64,000 nt of DNA from assembly GCA_022432975.1 (NCBI GenBank), contig CM039509.1, positions 25,761,432-25,825,431 of the forward strand, written 5' to 3'. The notes below the pieces were generated by a model, which searched no databases, was not told where the DNA came from, and was given only the letters and a program-made list of their open reading frames with translations. Shown here piece after piece: positions 33,727 through 45,584 of the stretch. The first letter of the stretch is position 1; each line of letters opens with the position of its first letter. Origin of the DNA: Begonia masoniana. Its lineage: Eukaryota; Streptophyta; Magnoliopsida; Cucurbitales; Begoniaceae. Made by a program: the position numbers and the translations under genes.

Positions 33727-34020
33727 GATTATGACAATATAAATTTGATTAACTTTGATTCTCCCCCATAATTCTAGCCGCTCCCCCATAGTATATGCAT
33801 TTTATTCAATTAACCATTCAGAGCAAATCCAAAATCACAGAGTATATCCAAAGAATGATATATCCAAAGAATATTATCTAATCAGACTCAATCAAATATA
33901 GTATTCTCCCCCATTGACATTATCAAAAAACAATGCATTCAACATCAGAGTATGTTTAGTAAAAAAATAGTCATTAAAAAGAAACAACTAAGAAAAAGAA
34001 ATGTATATAACTAAAAATCA
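33727..34020 (-). other. Copia-1 3' untranslated internal region
   Basis: AT-rich, with no reading frame. It contains several copies of a GGGGGAG/CTCCCCC motif (near 33762, 33781, 33907). It separates ORF3 from the PPT. Confidence 0.6.
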
Positions 34021-36237
34021 CTATTTGAAGAGATCTAAATGACGATTCCAAAAGGCTCTCTGAACATAAGAGGGCACGTCACGGTGGGGATTGAAAAATG
34101 CATCCACCATAGCTTGAAGAAATGCAAGATCTCGAGGGAGAGGTGATTGATAGACCACCATTGCCAGACAAGGAGCAGGAGGTGGAAAAGGCTCTCGGGA
34201 CACCTCCACGTCCAAGCAAGGAGGAGACTCGACAGAAGGACCAGAACACACATCCATACATGGTGGAGGAGAAGCTTCCAATGGACAGGCTGGAGGAGAG
34301 GAAGATGCAGGAGCAGAGGAAGATGTAGGAAGTGTGAACTTGAGCTCAGCCTCATGAATATCTAGGGACATGAGGCGCACATCTTCAATAACAGCAGGCC
34401 TGGAGAGGGGAAGAAACAAATCTTCATAGCAAGCCTCGGGAACATTGAGACCAGAACTTTATGGTTCGGGTTCAGGGTCAGGTTCAGGTGTCAAAGCGGC
34501 AATGGAAGATTGGAGTTTCTCAAGTTCCCTTACAACCATTCGCCTATCACCATCAACTTTTGTAGACAGCAGGCCAAGACCTGTATCCAAAGCAATGCCC
34601 ATGTCCTGATGATTCTTATCAATTTTACTTTGGAGGGTACTGAGGGCAGTGCCAAGGTTGGTAATAGAGGCTTGCATCTCATTATACTGAGCCTCAGTGA
34701 AGGAAAATCTCCTGTGATATGTCAGGGGAGTTGCAGGAGTATTGGAGAGAAGGGGTTGGACTTGCAGAGCGATGGGAGCAGGTTGAACTGGTGATGGAGG
34801 GAGCACCTCTTGCTGATCGGGAGATGGAGGAGCTGAAGGTTCATGGATTGGAGATGGAAGAGCTGAAGGTTTATGGATTGGAGATGGAGGGGCTTGAGGT
34901 TCAGGGTTTGGAGATGGAGGAGCTGAAGATGGTAAGGGAAGTGTAGGTGGAGAGGGAGGTGGAGGAACTGGAGATGGTAGAGCTGGAGGACCATGGGTGA
35001 AAATTGAAGAAATAGCTCGAATTACCGGAGAGATGGAAGGAAAAACAGGCTGAGAAGGTAATATGAGAGAAGGTGGAGGTGAAGGAGGCTGTTCAGGAAT
35101 AGGAAGAGGTACAGATGAGGGAGCAGAGGTGGCCTCTGAAAAAGGTGCTATGGAGGAAGGAGCAATCCTTCGCCTACGCACTAGAGGAGAAGGTGGGGGG
35201 CTTGAATCCTGAGATTGAGAAATACCACGGTCTGGACATACTGATTCATCTCCCCCTTCAGCAGTTGATTCATCTGGCAGGATAAGTTTCCTTTTTCCAC
35301 GCCTGACAGGTGCTGCCAAAGAAACCTTTTTCTTAGCCTTATCCACAGCAGGTTTTCCTTTTACTATTTGTTTGAATCCCATCCTGTTGAGAGTGGAATA
35401 GGAATAGAAATTGGAGGGCATAAGTCTCACAGGCTCCTCCTCCTTAGGAAGGACAACCTCAAGACGAGCAAATAACCGCATGAGAAGGAGATTATACGGT
35501 AGTGAAGTAGCCCTGGAGGATACAGCTAGAATCATCCTTCGAACAACTATATAGCCAATGTTGAAGGGTGTCTTGAAATAGATTGCAAACAGAACAAATA
35601 GTTCCATTGCGCTCACCTCGTCATAATGTCCACCCTTAGGAACAATATTGAAATCAATCATATGACGAAAAACTCTGGCTCTAGGGGTCAGATGTTTGCC
35701 CTTTAACTGATCAGGGGATGAATTGGGGTCCACAGCAATTTCCCTTAGAAACTGTAATCCATCAGGCGTTCCAAAGAAAGGTAGCTCAGGGCCTGTCACA
35801 TACTTGTAAGGGCAGTTATCCAAATGAGGAACACCCAGAAGGGCATTTATGGATTTAGGAGTTATTTCTATGTGAGTGTTGTATACGTAGCTCTTAATGG
35901 AAGAGTAATCAGTGGTAAAGCTAAGGTTTGCATAAAACATCCTAATCGCTTCCGAGTAGTAGAATGATTCGGTCTCAAAGAGACCTATTAACCCGAGTTC
36001 CGTCAAGGGTTCAATAAAGTCCATTCCGGCTAACTCTTCAAAAGAAATACCCTTACTAGGAATTAACGATTTGAACCGATAGTCATTGTGGTACTTTACC
36101 TCAACAGCTTGAGTAAGAAAGTAGAAGGTTGGCCACTCCGTTCCACGAGGAATCTCTCGGGAAGGACGATCAGAAACTTTGGCCTTCTTCTTGGTCGGTT
36201 TGGAAACGGCGCGAGATGATTGACCTTGAAATTCCAT
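34021..36237 (-). CDS. Copia-1 third ORF after pol (putative plant transposon protein domain, Pro-rich, coiled coil); one in-frame stop
   Basis: The main open part is 36237-34459 (592 codons, ATG start MEFQGQSSRAV). A TAA at 34459-34461 interrupts it, and the same frame stays open to 34021 (about 146 further residues), so the original protein was about 740 residues. N-terminal half: a globular domain (GTEWPTFYFLTQAVEVKYHN, INALLGVPHLDN, PKGGHYDEVSAMELFVLF) resembling the 'putative plant transposon protein' domain found in many plant transposons. Middle: basic patches, then a long Pro/Ser-rich linker. After it comes a predicted coiled coil (about residues 510-580), then another Pro-rich tail. 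I see no signal peptide or clear membrane segment. It occupies the place of the env-like ORF of SIRE elements but does not look like an envelope protein. Function unknown. Confidence 0.75.
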
Positions 36238-36570
36238 TTCTAGAAGAGGATTCGACAGAGAAGATTTGGTAGGGCAGGGGTTTACAGAAAGAGCGCGAAA
36301 AGTAAAGTGTCTGGGCGAAGAAGAATGAATTTAAAAGAAATAGCTCATCGCCAGACGAAGAAGACATACGTGTCAGCAGATTGGGGAATACATCTTCCGA
36401 TGAGTTACACGTGTCGGCAGATTGAGCAGTACAGCTTCCGATGGGATAGAAAACACTGCATCTGCCGATAGAGATGTAACTACCGATGACTAGAGAAAAA
36501 TCAGCATCTGCCGATGCTTCACAACACAGAAACACTTAATTACATAGGATCTAATAACAGAGGAATACCC
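36238..36570 (-). promoter_or_regulatory. Spacer between Copia-1 pol and ORF3 with CATCGGCAGATG units
   Basis: The 333 nt contain, in sense, one exact CATCGGCAGATG and several near copies (ATCGGCAGATG, CATCGGAAGATG) with ACACGTG next to two of them, followed by a pyrimidine-rich leader up to the ORF3 ATG. The same motif family fills the LTR enhancer region, here in the opposite orientation. An internal promoter for ORF3 is an inference. No strong TATA box is evident. Confidence 0.5.
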
Positions 36571-39500
36571 TTAGTTTTTCCCAACCCGAATGAGTCCTAG
36601 CCTGATTCTAATATTATTGAAGGTCTTCTCATCCAAAGGCTTGGTAAATATGTCTGCAAGTTGATCTACAGAATTAACAAACTCTAGAGTGATATCTCCT
36701 CTTTGAACATGATCTCTAATGAAATGATACCTAACATCAATATGTTTGGTTCTAGAGTGCTGAATAGGATTTGTAGAAATGTTGATGGCACTGGTGTTAT
36801 CACACCGAATAGGAATCCTATCATAAAACAGATTATAGTCTTCTAATGTTTGTTTCATCCATAACATTTGTGCACAACAACTGCCTGCAGCAATATATTC
36901 ACTTTCTGCAGTTGAGAGTGCAATAGAATTCTGTTTCTTAGAATACCAAGACACTAGAGATTCACCAAGAAATTGACATGTTCCTGTGGTGCTTTTCCTA
37001 TCAACTAGACTACCAACATAGTCAGAATTTGAATATCCTATCAGATCAAAGGAAGTTCCCTTAGGATACCATAGACCTAAGTCATAAGTTCCACTCAAAT
37101 ATTTGAAAATCCTTTTTACTGCAGATAAATGAGATTCCTTAGGGGCAGCCTGAAACCTAGCACATAGGCACACACTAAAGAGTATATCTGGCCTACTTGC
37201 AGTCAGATATAACAGTGAACCAATCATACCACAATATTTCTTGATATCCACACTTATACCATTTTCATCCTTGTCCAATTTAGTAGTGGTACTCATGGGA
37301 GTTCTAGAGGATTTGACAGATTCTAAACCAAACTTCTTAAGGAGTTCCTTAATATACTTTTCTTGACAGAAGAAAATTCCATCAGGAGATTGACTAATCT
37401 GGAATCCTAAGAAAAACTTTAACTCACCCATCATACTCATTTCAAACTCACTTTGCATGAGGGAGGAAAACTCATTGCACAAACCGACATTTGTAGATCC
37501 AAAAATAATGTCATCGACATATATTTGAACTAACAAGATGTCTACATCCTTTTGCATGGTAAATAGAGTTGAATCAGAATTACCCTTTTTGAAATTTCTT
37601 TCCTCAAGGAAATTCTTCAACCTATCATACCAAGCCCTAGGAGCCTGCTTAAGACCATAGAGAGCTTTCCTAAGTTTAAATACATGATCAGGTTTATCAA
37701 AGGATTCAAATCCTAAGGGCTGCTCTACATAAACTTCTTCCAAGATATATCCATTTAAAAAGGCACTCTTTACATCCATTTGAAAGAGTGTGAAGTTCAT
37801 GTAGCAGGCAAAAGCTAAAAGCATTCTAATAGATTCCAAACGAGCTACAGGGGCAAAAGATTCTTCAAAATCAATACCCTCTTCCTGAGAGTATCCCTTA
37901 GCAACTAGTCTAGCCTTATTTCTGACAACAATCCCATTCTCATCCAATTTATTCTTAAAGACCCACTTAGTTCCAATAATGGGATAATCCTTTGGCCGTG
38001 GAACAAGTTCCCATACTTTGCTCCTTTCAAATTGATTTAGCTCCTCTTGCATAGCTAAAATCCAATTTTCATCATTCTCGGCCTCCTCAAATTTCTTAGG
38101 CTCTATTTGAGAGATAAATGCCACATTGGCACAGAGATTTCTAAGAGAGGCTCTAGTCTTAACCCCTAAAGAAGGATCACCTACGACTTCATCTAATGGA
38201 TGGTCTTTGATGAATGTCCAATCTCTAGGAAGAGCAGGATTTTCATCCTTGACAGAAACTATATCATGAGGAATAGGAGAAGGTTCTAAAGATTTTTCTA
38301 CTTGAATGGGATCTGTAGGCTTTTCTAAGGAAAGGGAATCCAGTTGTTTTTCCAAGGGATCATCCTCAACCACATTGATTAATGGGTGAGGAGTCTCATC
38401 AAAATTGACATGAACAGATTCCTCTACAACAAGAGTTCTCCTATTCAAAACTCTGTATGCTTTACTGGTCAAAGAATATCCTAGAAAAATTCCAAGATCG
38501 GATTTGGAATCGAATTTTCCTAAGTTATCCTTAGTATTAAGAATGAAACATTTGCAACCGAAAGCTCTAAAATACTTAACAGTAGGAGTCTTGCCATTCC
38601 AAAGTTCATAGGGAGTTTTCTCTAGAATAGGTCTTATGGAGACCCGATTAAGCACATAGCAAGCTGTAGCAACAGCTTCAGCCCAGAAATACTTAGGAAG
38701 TGAATTCTCATTAAGCATAGTCCTAGCGAGCTCTTGGAGCGATCTATTCTTCCTCTCAACAACACCATTTTGCTGAGGGGTCCTAGGGGAAGAGAAATTG
38801 TGCTCAATTCCGTATTTGAGACACAGGAGTTCAAATCTCTCATTTTCAAACTCTCCACCATGATCACTACGAATAGCAACAATGGTGAGCTCCTTTTCAT
38901 TTTGAACTCTTTTCCTAAAGCTGGAGAAAGTATCAAAAGTCTCATCCTTAGACTTCAGAAAATAAACCCAAGTAAATCTAGAGAAATCATCTACAATAAC
39001 AAAGGCATAGAATTTGCCGCCTAGGCTTGCTATATTGGAAGGACCGAAGAGGTCCATGTGAAGAAGTTGGAGAGGCTTAGAAGTGGAGATTGCATTCTTT
39101 GATGCAAAAGAGCTTTTGATCTGCTTGCCCATTTGACAAGCTTCACAGACTTTATCCTTCTCGAAGGATATCTTAGGGATCCCTCTAACTAAATTCTCCT
39201 TAGTAATCTTAGCTAAGGTATCCATCCCTACGTGTCCTAATCTTCTATGCCAAGACCAACAGTCATTAAGAGAATTAACAACAAAACACTTCTCATCAAC
39301 ATGCTCAAAAACATTCAGATCAACAATATAGACATTTTCTTTTCTAAATCCTTTAAACAAAATATGATTAGTTGAAATGTCTTTGATCACACAGACATTT
39401 GATTTGAAAGTTACTTTATAGCCCTTGTCACACAACTGACTTATGCTTAGCAGATTATGCTTTAATCCTTCTACAAGTAAAACATTTTCAATAGTAGGAT

Positions 39501-39678
39501 GAGAAGGATTACCTATATTGCCGATGCCAACGATTTTGCCCTTTTGGTTTCCACCAAAAGTGACACTACCTTTCTTCTTGTTGACAACAGCAAACTTGGT
39601 TGAGTCTCCCGTCATATGCCTTGAGCAACCACTGTCAAGGTACCACAGATTTGTTCCGGGAGAGCAGTCAACCTGCAA
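36571..39678 (-). CDS. Copia-1 pol: protease, integrase, reverse transcriptase, RNase H
   Basis: An intact frame of 1035 residues, beginning at a TTG codon in the gag overlap; there is no ATG at the start, so it would be made as a fusion. Protease [10 protein letters not shown] at about residues 17-26; pre-integrase HRRLGH at about 145; integrase zinc part [11 protein letters not shown] core in [15 protein letters not shown] and [11 protein letters not shown]_2 with [12 protein letters not shown] and YVDD; RNase H with [22 protein letters not shown] and CDNTSAI; end FTKPLDE. The PR-IN-RT-RH order is typical of Ty1/copia. All catalytic motifs that I can see are in place. Gag lies in another frame and the two overlap by about 10 nt at 39687-39700. 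Confidence 0.95.
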   Translation of the reverse strand: MQVDCSPGTNLWYLDSGCSRHMTGDSTKFAVVNKKKGSVTFGGNQKGKIVGIGNIGNPSHPTIENVLLVEGLKHNLLSISQLCDKGYKVTFKSNVCVIKDISTNHILFKGFRKENVYIVDLNVFEHVDEKCFVVNSLNDCWSWHRRLGHVGMDTLAKITKENLVRGIPKISFEKDKVCEACQMGKQIKSSFASKNAISTSKPLQLLHMDLFGPSNIASLGGKFYAFVIVDDFSRFTWVYFLKSKDETFDTFSSFRKRVQNEKELTIVAIRSDHGGEFENERFELLCLKYGIEHNFSSPRTPQQNGVVERKNRSLQELARTMLNENSLPKYFWAEAVATACYVLNRVSIRPILEKTPYELWNGKTPTVKYFRAFGCKCFILNTKDNLGKFDSKSDLGIFLGYSLTSKAYRVLNRRTLVVEESVHVNFDETPHPLINVVEDDPLEKQLDSLSLEKPTDPIQVEKSLEPSPIPHDIVSVKDENPALPRDWTFIKDHPLDEVVGDPSLGVKTRASLRNLCANVAFISQIEPKKFEEAENDENWILAMQEELNQFERSKVWELVPRPKDYPIIGTKWVFKNKLDENGIVVRNKARLVAKGYSQEEGIDFEESFAPVARLESIRMLLAFACYMNFTLFQMDVKSAFLNGYILEEVYVEQPLGFESFDKPDHVFKLRKALYGLKQAPRAWYDRLKNFLEERNFKKGNSDSTLFTMQKDVDILLVQIYVDDIIFGSTNVGLCNEFSSLMQSEFEMSMMGELKFFLGFQISQSPDGIFFCQEKYIKELLKKFGLESVKSSRTPMSTTTKLDKDENGISVDIKKYCGMIGSLLYLTASRPDILFSVCLCARFQAAPKESHLSAVKRIFKYLSGTYDLGLWYPKGTSFDLIGYSNSDYVGSLVDRKSTTGTCQFLGESLVSWYSKKQNSIALSTAESEYIAAGSCCAQMLWMKQTLEDYNLFYDRIPIRCDNTSAINISTNPIQHSRTKHIDVRYHFIRDHVQRGDITLEFVNSVDQLADIFTKPLDEKTFNNIRIRLGLIRVGKN

Positions 39679-39686
39679 AACAGAAA

Positions 39687-41261
39687 TCAGGTTGTCTTCT
39701 TAGGTACCCAAATCTTTTGGGTCCTAGTGTTAGGTCTGGTTCCCTTAGGAACCCATTGGAATTTACCAGTTGATTTCATATAGTTTGCTTTTAGCGGACA
39801 TACAAAAGATTTATATCCAGCTTCATTACATCCATGACAGACAGAGGGTTTAACAAAGAAGTTTTTAAAGGCTTTCCTTTTATTAGACTTGTCATACCCT
39901 AATCCGGTCTTGTCAAAATTTGCTCTCTGACCTGCTATTACCATCTTAAATAATTTTTCACCCTTAGTGAAGTTCAGAATAATATTATTCAAATCTTCAT
40001 TTTTGCTTTTAAGATCATCAATCTCTTTGACATGCAAATTAGTTTTCTCGGCATGTATTTCTACCATGTTTGCGTTTTCCTTTTTCAAAGTATTGTATTT
40101 AGTTTTTAACATGCCAAACTGTTTAACTAAATCATTGAAAGCATCAATTAGATTATCTTCATCGTCATCAATATCACTGTCACTAATAATACTAGAGAAA
40201 GAAGAACTAACCTTGTCCTCGTGTGCCATAAAGCACAGGTTTGCTACTTCCTCATCCTCTGATGAAGAGGTATCTTCTTCACTATCGTCCCAAGTGGCCT
40301 TCATTGCCCTTTTCTTGAACTTCTTGGGACCCTTCTTTACTTGTGGACAATCTGCCTTCATATGTCCAGGCTTTCCACACCCAAAACACGTGATCTCCTT
40401 GTCCCTTTGAGACTTTTCACCCTTTGGTAACCTTTTTCCCTGCATCCTCTTTCGTTGCAGGAATTTGCTGAATCTCCTGGTAATGAGGGCAATGTCCTCA
40501 TCTTCTTCTTCTTCCTCAGATTCATCAGGCTTGCTCGATGAGGCCTTGAGAGCTATGTCCTTTCTCTTGGAGATCTCTTTTTCTTTGAGATCCTCCTTGT
40601 CATTGGCCCTCATGGTTATCTCATGAGTCATTAGAGAGCCAATGAGTTCCTCAAGCTTGAGAACCTTGAGATCCCGTGCCTCTTGTATTGCCGTCACCTT
40701 TGGTTGCCAAGCTCTTGGTAAACATCTCAAAATTTTCCTAATTAACTCTTCACCTGAATACATCTTACCAAGTACTTTTAACCCATTAGTAATGTTAGTG
40801 AAACGAGTAAACATTGAAGAAATAGACTCATCCTTTTCCATGGTAAACAATTCATATTCGTGAACTAACATGCTCAATTTACTCTCCTTTACTTGGTTAG
40901 TTCCATCATGTGTGACTTTTAATAAGTGCCAAATTTCTTGAGCACTTTCACACCCTTGCACTCTATTGAATTCATCTCTATTTAGAGCACAGTACAAGGT
41001 GTTTACTGCCTTAGCATTAAGGCTCAGATTTCTCTTATCGGACTCTGTTAACTCAGAAGAGTCCTTAGGGATACTTTTCCCATCAACAGTTTTCATGGCC
41101 TTAAAAGGACCATTCTCTATAATACACCACGTTTCATAGTCTATGGCTTGAATGAATATTTTCATTCTAGCCTTCCAATAGACATAATCACTACCATCAA
41201 AGAATGGAGGTCTATTGGTTGCTTGACCTTCTATTTGTGATGTGTTAGTGTTGAATGCCAT
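39687..41261 (-). CDS. Copia-1 gag
   Basis: 524 residues, ATG start at 41261 ([13 protein letters not shown]), 71 nt inside the 5' LTR end. The N-terminal copia gag domain ([17 protein letters not shown] ... [17 protein letters not shown]) covers about residues 18-230. A basic/acidic stretch follows ([12 protein letters not shown]), then the zinc knuckle [14 protein letters not shown] near residue 295, a second acidic part, and a coiled coil (about 375-430). A second incomplete knuckle, [14 protein letters not shown], has Tyr in the His place. The end WVPK is typical for the gag-pol border in this lineage. Gag forms the cytoplasmic particle that packages element RNA. Confidence 0.94.
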   Translation of the reverse strand: MAFNTNTSQIEGQATNRPPFFDGSDYVYWKARMKIFIQAIDYETWCIIENGPFKAMKTVDGKSIPKDSSELTESDKRNLSLNAKAVNTLYCALNRDEFNRVQGCESAQEIWHLLKVTHDGTNQVKESKLSMLVHEYELFTMEKDESISSMFTRFTNITNGLKVLGKMYSGEELIRKILRCLPRAWQPKVTAIQEARDLKVLKLEELIGSLMTHEITMRANDKEDLKEKEISKRKDIALKASSSKPDESEEEEEDEDIALITRRFSKFLQRKRMQGKRLPKGEKSQRDKEITCFGCGKPGHMKADCPQVKKGPKKFKKRAMKATWDDSEEDTSSSEDEEVANLCFMAHEDKVSSSFSSIISDSDIDDDEDNLIDAFNDLVKQFGMLKTKYNTLKKENANMVEIHAEKTNLHVKEIDDLKSKNEDLNNIILNFTKGEKLFKMVIAGQRANFDKTGLGYDKSNKRKAFKNFFVKPSVCHGCNEAGYKSFVCPLKANYMKSTGKFQWVPKGTRPNTRTQKIWVPKKTT

Positions 41262-41314
41262 TGTAATAGCAGAATATAACGCAGAGCGTTTAACTACAGC
41301 TTAGACAAAGATAA

Positions 41315-41330
41315 CCTCGCTTTGATACCA
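41315..41330 (-). other. Primer-binding site of Copia-1 (tRNA-iMet-like)
   Basis: Sense TGGTATCAAAGCGAGG right after the LTR end, one base off the usual TGGTATCAGAGC. Confidence 0.88.
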
Positions 41331-41813
41331 ATTGAAGGACCGGAATTGTCTAAGAGGGGGGTGAATTAGACTTTTAAAAAATTAATCTAATAATCAATTA
41401 GTGTTACTCTCTTAATTAGTTTAATAGCAAATAAGGTAATATCAAAAATAAAGAGAGAGTAAGAGAGATTCAACACCAGTACTTTTTATGTGGTTCGGCC
41501 AAACTGCCTACGTCCACGCTCCAAGGCTCACCCCTTGAAGATCCTTACCCTTCTCCTCACGAGAAATAACAGATCGGGATTCAGGGCTCCGATCAACTGC
41601 CTTTACAGATTTGGATTGAACTTCACGGGCGTCAATCCACTGCCGTTACAAGTTTGAGTTTGTAAAATATTAAGCTCAGACTACAATCTCACAAAAGTGA
41701 ATCTCAAGTTAGGATTGAGAGATGTAGAGAAGAATACAGAGTGTGAAAATAACTTTCGCAGTTAGGGCTCAGAATTCAAATTGGCAAAAGTTAGTCTTCG
41801 AGACTTTTCTTCT

Positions 41814-41822
41814 GCTTATATA
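41814..41822 (-). promoter_or_regulatory. TATA box of Copia-1 (5' LTR)
   Basis: Sense TATATAAGC, identical to the other LTR. It is the promoter candidate for the element's genomic RNA. Confidence 0.7.
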
Positions 41823-42024
41823 CTCTGTATAAAATTGCTTCAGAGAATTGAATGCTTCTTTCTTCAAATGTTCAAATGTTACCGTTGGGAAGCATCCGTA
41901 CTGAAGCAGCTATCCGTTGCTTCTGAAAATGTTGTTCGTCGTCGCCATTAAAGGTCTGGAGTTAATGCTGAAAACGACGTCACTGTAGCTTCGCGGCTAA
42001 CTTTGAATTCTAGCGGAAGTTCAC

Positions 42025-42620
42025 CGGCAGATGCAACTTATGAGCAGAGACACGTCATCGATGGATGCAGCTTGAAATGCTATCGGCAGATGTATCCTAA
42101 AAATCCATCGGCAGGTGTATCCTTGAATTCCATCGGCAGAAGCATCTTAAACTTTTATCGGCAGAAGCACCTTTAAACTCCATCGGCAGGAGCATTGTCA
42201 AACGTGATCGGTAGGTGCAAGCTTTAGTCAGCATCTCCTTTTGTCGTTTAGTCAATCGGCAGGAGCTGCTTCAAACATCATCGGCAGATGTGGCTTCAAA
42301 CACCATCGGCAGATGAAACAGATAAGCGCTTGACACGTCATCGGCAGATGTCTTCATGATGCTATCGGCAGATGACTTCAAAACGCTATCGGCAGAAGAA
42401 ACATATAAGCACTGACCACGTCATCGGTAGATGCTCGCTTAGAGCTTCACGGGCAGATGAGACTTGTAAATGTTATCGGCATATGCATCTCAACATGTCA
42501 TGAACCGGCATCGGCAGGAGTAGCTTCAGCAGCTATCAGCAAATGCACTTTGACATGACATCGGCAGATGTCTTCAAAAACGCTATCGGCAGATGCATCA
42601 GTTCTTTGTCGTGTAGCGAT
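42025..42620 (-). repeat. CATCGGCAGATG array in the Copia-1 5' LTR
   Basis: Same array as at 32935-33510, upstream of the TATA box in sense. Unit-level differences between the LTRs are single transitions. Confidence 0.88.
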
Positions 42621-42826
42621 CGGTATATGCAAGCCTGTTTTGCTATTTAATTCTGTATACTCAAACCGATTTATTAGACAACTAAAATACCCTTTTCAAG
42701 GGTATTTCCAAATAAACTCATATTCATTATTCTCTTTAAATACACATAATCAAATTGTACACTAATTATACAAATACATAATCAAAAACAAATTATGACT
42801 TAAACAATCTATAAGTCAACAAGAAT

Positions 42827-43600
42827 TTCATCCTCAGACCGATGGACAGACAGAAAGAACGAATCAAATTCTGGAGGATATGCTTAGAGCGTGTGTGTTG
42901 GAATTCATAGGCTCGTGTAGTAGATATCTACCATTGATTGAGTTCTCGTACAACAATAGCTTTCAAGCTACAATCGGTATGACATCATATGAGGCTCTGT
43001 ATGGACGGAAATATAGATCTTCGCAGTTTTTGGGATGAAGTTGGCGAAGCTAGTTTAGTTGGCCCGAATATGCTGCAGCAAACTACAGAGAAAATCGCCA
43101 TTATCAGACAGCGTATGGAGATAGCACAAAGCCGTCAGAAAAGTTATGCCGACAACAGACGGAGAGAATTGGAATTCAACGAGGGTGACGAGGTATATCT
43201 AAAGATTTCTCCGTTCAAAGACATGATGAGATTCGGGAGAAAGGGAAAGTTAAGTCCTCGATATGTGGGGCCCTTCCCTATTGTGAAAAGGATTGGGAAG
43301 ATGGTGTACCGGTTACAGCTCCCAGCATCGATGGAGGGGATCCATAATGTATTTCATGTATCCATGCTCAGAAGGTGTGTGCGTGATCCGTCCCATGTCG
43401 TAGAGGCAAGGGAGATTGAGGTACAACCAACGTTGACTTATGTAGAAAAGCCAGTGCGAATTCTGGAGTCCTCTATTAAAGTACTACGCAATAAAGAGAT
43501 TCCGTTAGTCAAAGTCTTGTGGCAAAACCACGATGTAGAGGAAGCTACCTGGGAGAGGCAACAGACTGTGATGCCTAAATACCAAGAATTATTTGTGTAA
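42827..43600 (+). pseudogene. Gypsy-1 integrase end and chromodomain-like tail
   Basis: Resumes with FHPQTDGQTERTNQILEDML (third catalytic residue Glu kept), runs to EALYGRKYRS, then a 1-nt frame change near 43012-43030. From there the open frame 42989-43600 carries QKSYADNRRRELEFNEGDEVYL, KGKLSPRYVGPF, IHNVFHVSMLR and the tail VLRNKEIPLVKVLWQNHDVE plus EATWE. The tail resembles the chromodomain of chromoviruses, which directs integration to heterochromatin. The polyprotein stop is at 43598-43600. Confidence 0.9.
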
Positions 43601-43627
43601 TCAAATTTTGAGGATAAAATTTTAATT

Positions 43628-43640
43628 AAGTTGGATGGAA
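43628..43640 (+). other. Polypurine tract of Gypsy-1
   Basis: AAGTTGGATGGAA directly before TGTAACACCC. Similar to the Gypsy-2 tract. Confidence 0.75.
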
Positions 43641-43933
43641 TGTAACACCCAGTTTTACGGATTTTTAAACTTTTCGTAGTATAAAGTTATATTCATAAAT
43701 ATAGTAAATTAAGCCCGTTTTACAAACGGAAAGTTTTATTAGAATCTTAGGAATAAATTGAAATAATTAGAGTAATAAGGAAATTCTGGAGAAACCAAAT
43801 CAATACGCGAAATAGTGAATTATGTAGAAAATCTAGTAGAGGGGCAGACTTGTAATTTGGAAGTCAAAAGTTTTAAAAAGAAATAAAACCCTTTCCCCTC
43901 TCCCATGATTTTCATTCTGCAAAATTCCTTCTA

Positions 43934-43968
43934 GAGAGCAAAATCCCTTTGCTGATTTTCTTGCTCTC
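43934..43968 (+). other. Stem-loop in Gypsy-1 LTR leader
   Basis: GAGAGCAA (43934-43941) pairs with TTGCTCTC (43961-43968), 19-nt loop, just downstream of the ATAAAA box. Confidence 0.5.
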
Positions 43969-45584
43969 CCACGGCGTTCCTTCTCACGATCGTCGATTGA
44001 TCCTCCGATTAACAGTTTTCTCCCTATTTTCTTCTGCAATCATAGCTCTAGGTAAGTTTTAACGTTATGGAAGTTAGTTTTCGGGTTTTAGAGTTGTCAA
44101 TCGATTAGGGTTTCGTCAGAAATTGTTGAGTAAAGTTAGAAATCGTTAGTTATCGAATTGTTGAATGATAATGAGGTATTTATGATTATGGAGGATAGTT
44201 AAGTAGAATTAATGGAGTCCAATTGGTTAGGCCTAGTTTTAATGTCGTGTGTTGTAAATTGGCTTAGGTGAACAAAGCTCACAGATAGTGCTCGGTGTGC
44301 TGAGGACCCGAGGTAAGTCTTCGTGACTTGTTTGACCGATCTGGCCTACGCCATAAGAATGTATGTTTATTGAGAAATTGGAGATTTTGGATGTCTCGGA
44401 TAAATAAGATAGGTAGTTCGTTTTTGTTGAGATATTGGTGTTGTGTTGTTTAATGTTGCCTTTAATATTGTTAATGCATCGTATATGTCCATGCATAACG
44501 TTTCAGAAATAGCATGAAAAATGAACTTTTGCATATGTTTTTATGAAAAGGAAATTGATTAATGAAAATGTATGAATGCACGGTCATGTCGGGGAGGCAG
44601 ATAAGACATGACTGTCCTACAGGTGAAGCATTTTCTTTCCCCTCAGGTAGATGAAAGGGGCTATCCAACTGCCGGATGTGCTGTTTTTATCAACTGAGAG
44701 TGAAGCCCCGGTGGCCACCTATATGAAATGAAATGAATGAAACAACTGCATGATTTTACGAACTGTACATGCATAATATGCATTTTCATTTACGTAGATT
44801 TACTGAGCCTTTAGCTCATAGAATGTTTCTATGGTGTAGGTGATATTGAAACAGGTGAGGATACTTTCCCCCACCTGATGAATGCACAGATTGAAGAAGG
44901 GTGCCCATGGGAGTGTGCTGAGTAGTCGAGGCGACTTTTGACCTGTGGGAGCAAAAAGGATAAGTATTTTGGGATATGCTAGGTAGAAATGATTTGACAA
45001 ATGTATAGGGGGTTTATTTGGGCTGATGGGTATTAGTTAGAAAATATTGATGCTTTGACGTTTTCTGGATGATTTTATGGATAGAGGTTTCTTTTGGATA
45101 GTTTTGTAAACAAATACATAGAATGTCTATTTGGTGAATTAAATAAATGAGTTCATTGTCTAATTAGTATTATGTCTTTTGGCTGTTTGTGGATATTAGC
45201 GAACTTAACTTATGGATGTGTATTTTGGTGGATTGAGGAAAGTATGAGATAGTGGGGTTTTAGTATACTTAGTGGAAAAGAGAAATGAGAGAAGGAGATG
45301 TGTGAAGAAGAAATAAGGAAGCAGCACTCTGGAATTAAAGTCCAAAGAGCTTGCCGATCGATCGCCAATGAGGGCGATGGATCAGCTGATGTTTTATGGG
45401 CAATTTTGTCTAAGTTTAGAAAAGTGTTCGATCGAAGGCATCGACCCAAGGGTTGAGAAATCGACCCCTTAGAATTTTATGCCTAAGAAATCGTCGTCCG
45501 ATTAACAAGTAATTCAGAAGAAGGCGTCGACAAAAGGGTTGAGAAATCGACCCCTTAAAGTTTAACGCCTATGGAATTGTCAAC

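Larger units (their letters stand above)
32224..42821 (-). mobile_element. Copia-1: young Ty1/copia element (SIRE/Maximus-like) with a third ORF
   Basis: LTRs of 1489 bp each (32224-33712 and 41333-42821), ends TGTTGACTTA ... CCGGTCCTTCA in sense, TSD agaat at 32219-32223 and 42822-42826. PBS, gag, pol, extra ORF and PPT follow in order on the minus strand. By eye the LTRs differ at about 19 positions, mostly transitions (about 1.3%), so this is the youngest insertion here. Gag and pol are open. The long gag with acidic and coiled-coil parts, the LTR motif GAGGGGGGTGAATTAG and the ORF after pol fit the SIRE/Maximus lineage. It inserted in the Gypsy-1 integrase gene. Confidence 0.94.
41333..42821 (-). 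repeat. Copia-1 5' LTR (right copy)
   Basis: 1489 bp, TATA box at 41814-41822, CATCGGCAGATG array at about 42025-42620. It differs from the left LTR by about 19 substitutions and no visible indel. Confidence 0.95.

Noticed and set aside
34122..34946. Short + strand frames opposite Copia-1 ORF3
   Set aside because: Antisense shadows of the Pro-rich and coiled-coil parts of ORF3.
34459..36237. Copia-1 ORF3 as a true envelope gene
   Set aside because: No signal peptide, transmembrane span or fusion-like segment visible; it is a Pro-rich protein with a coiled coil.
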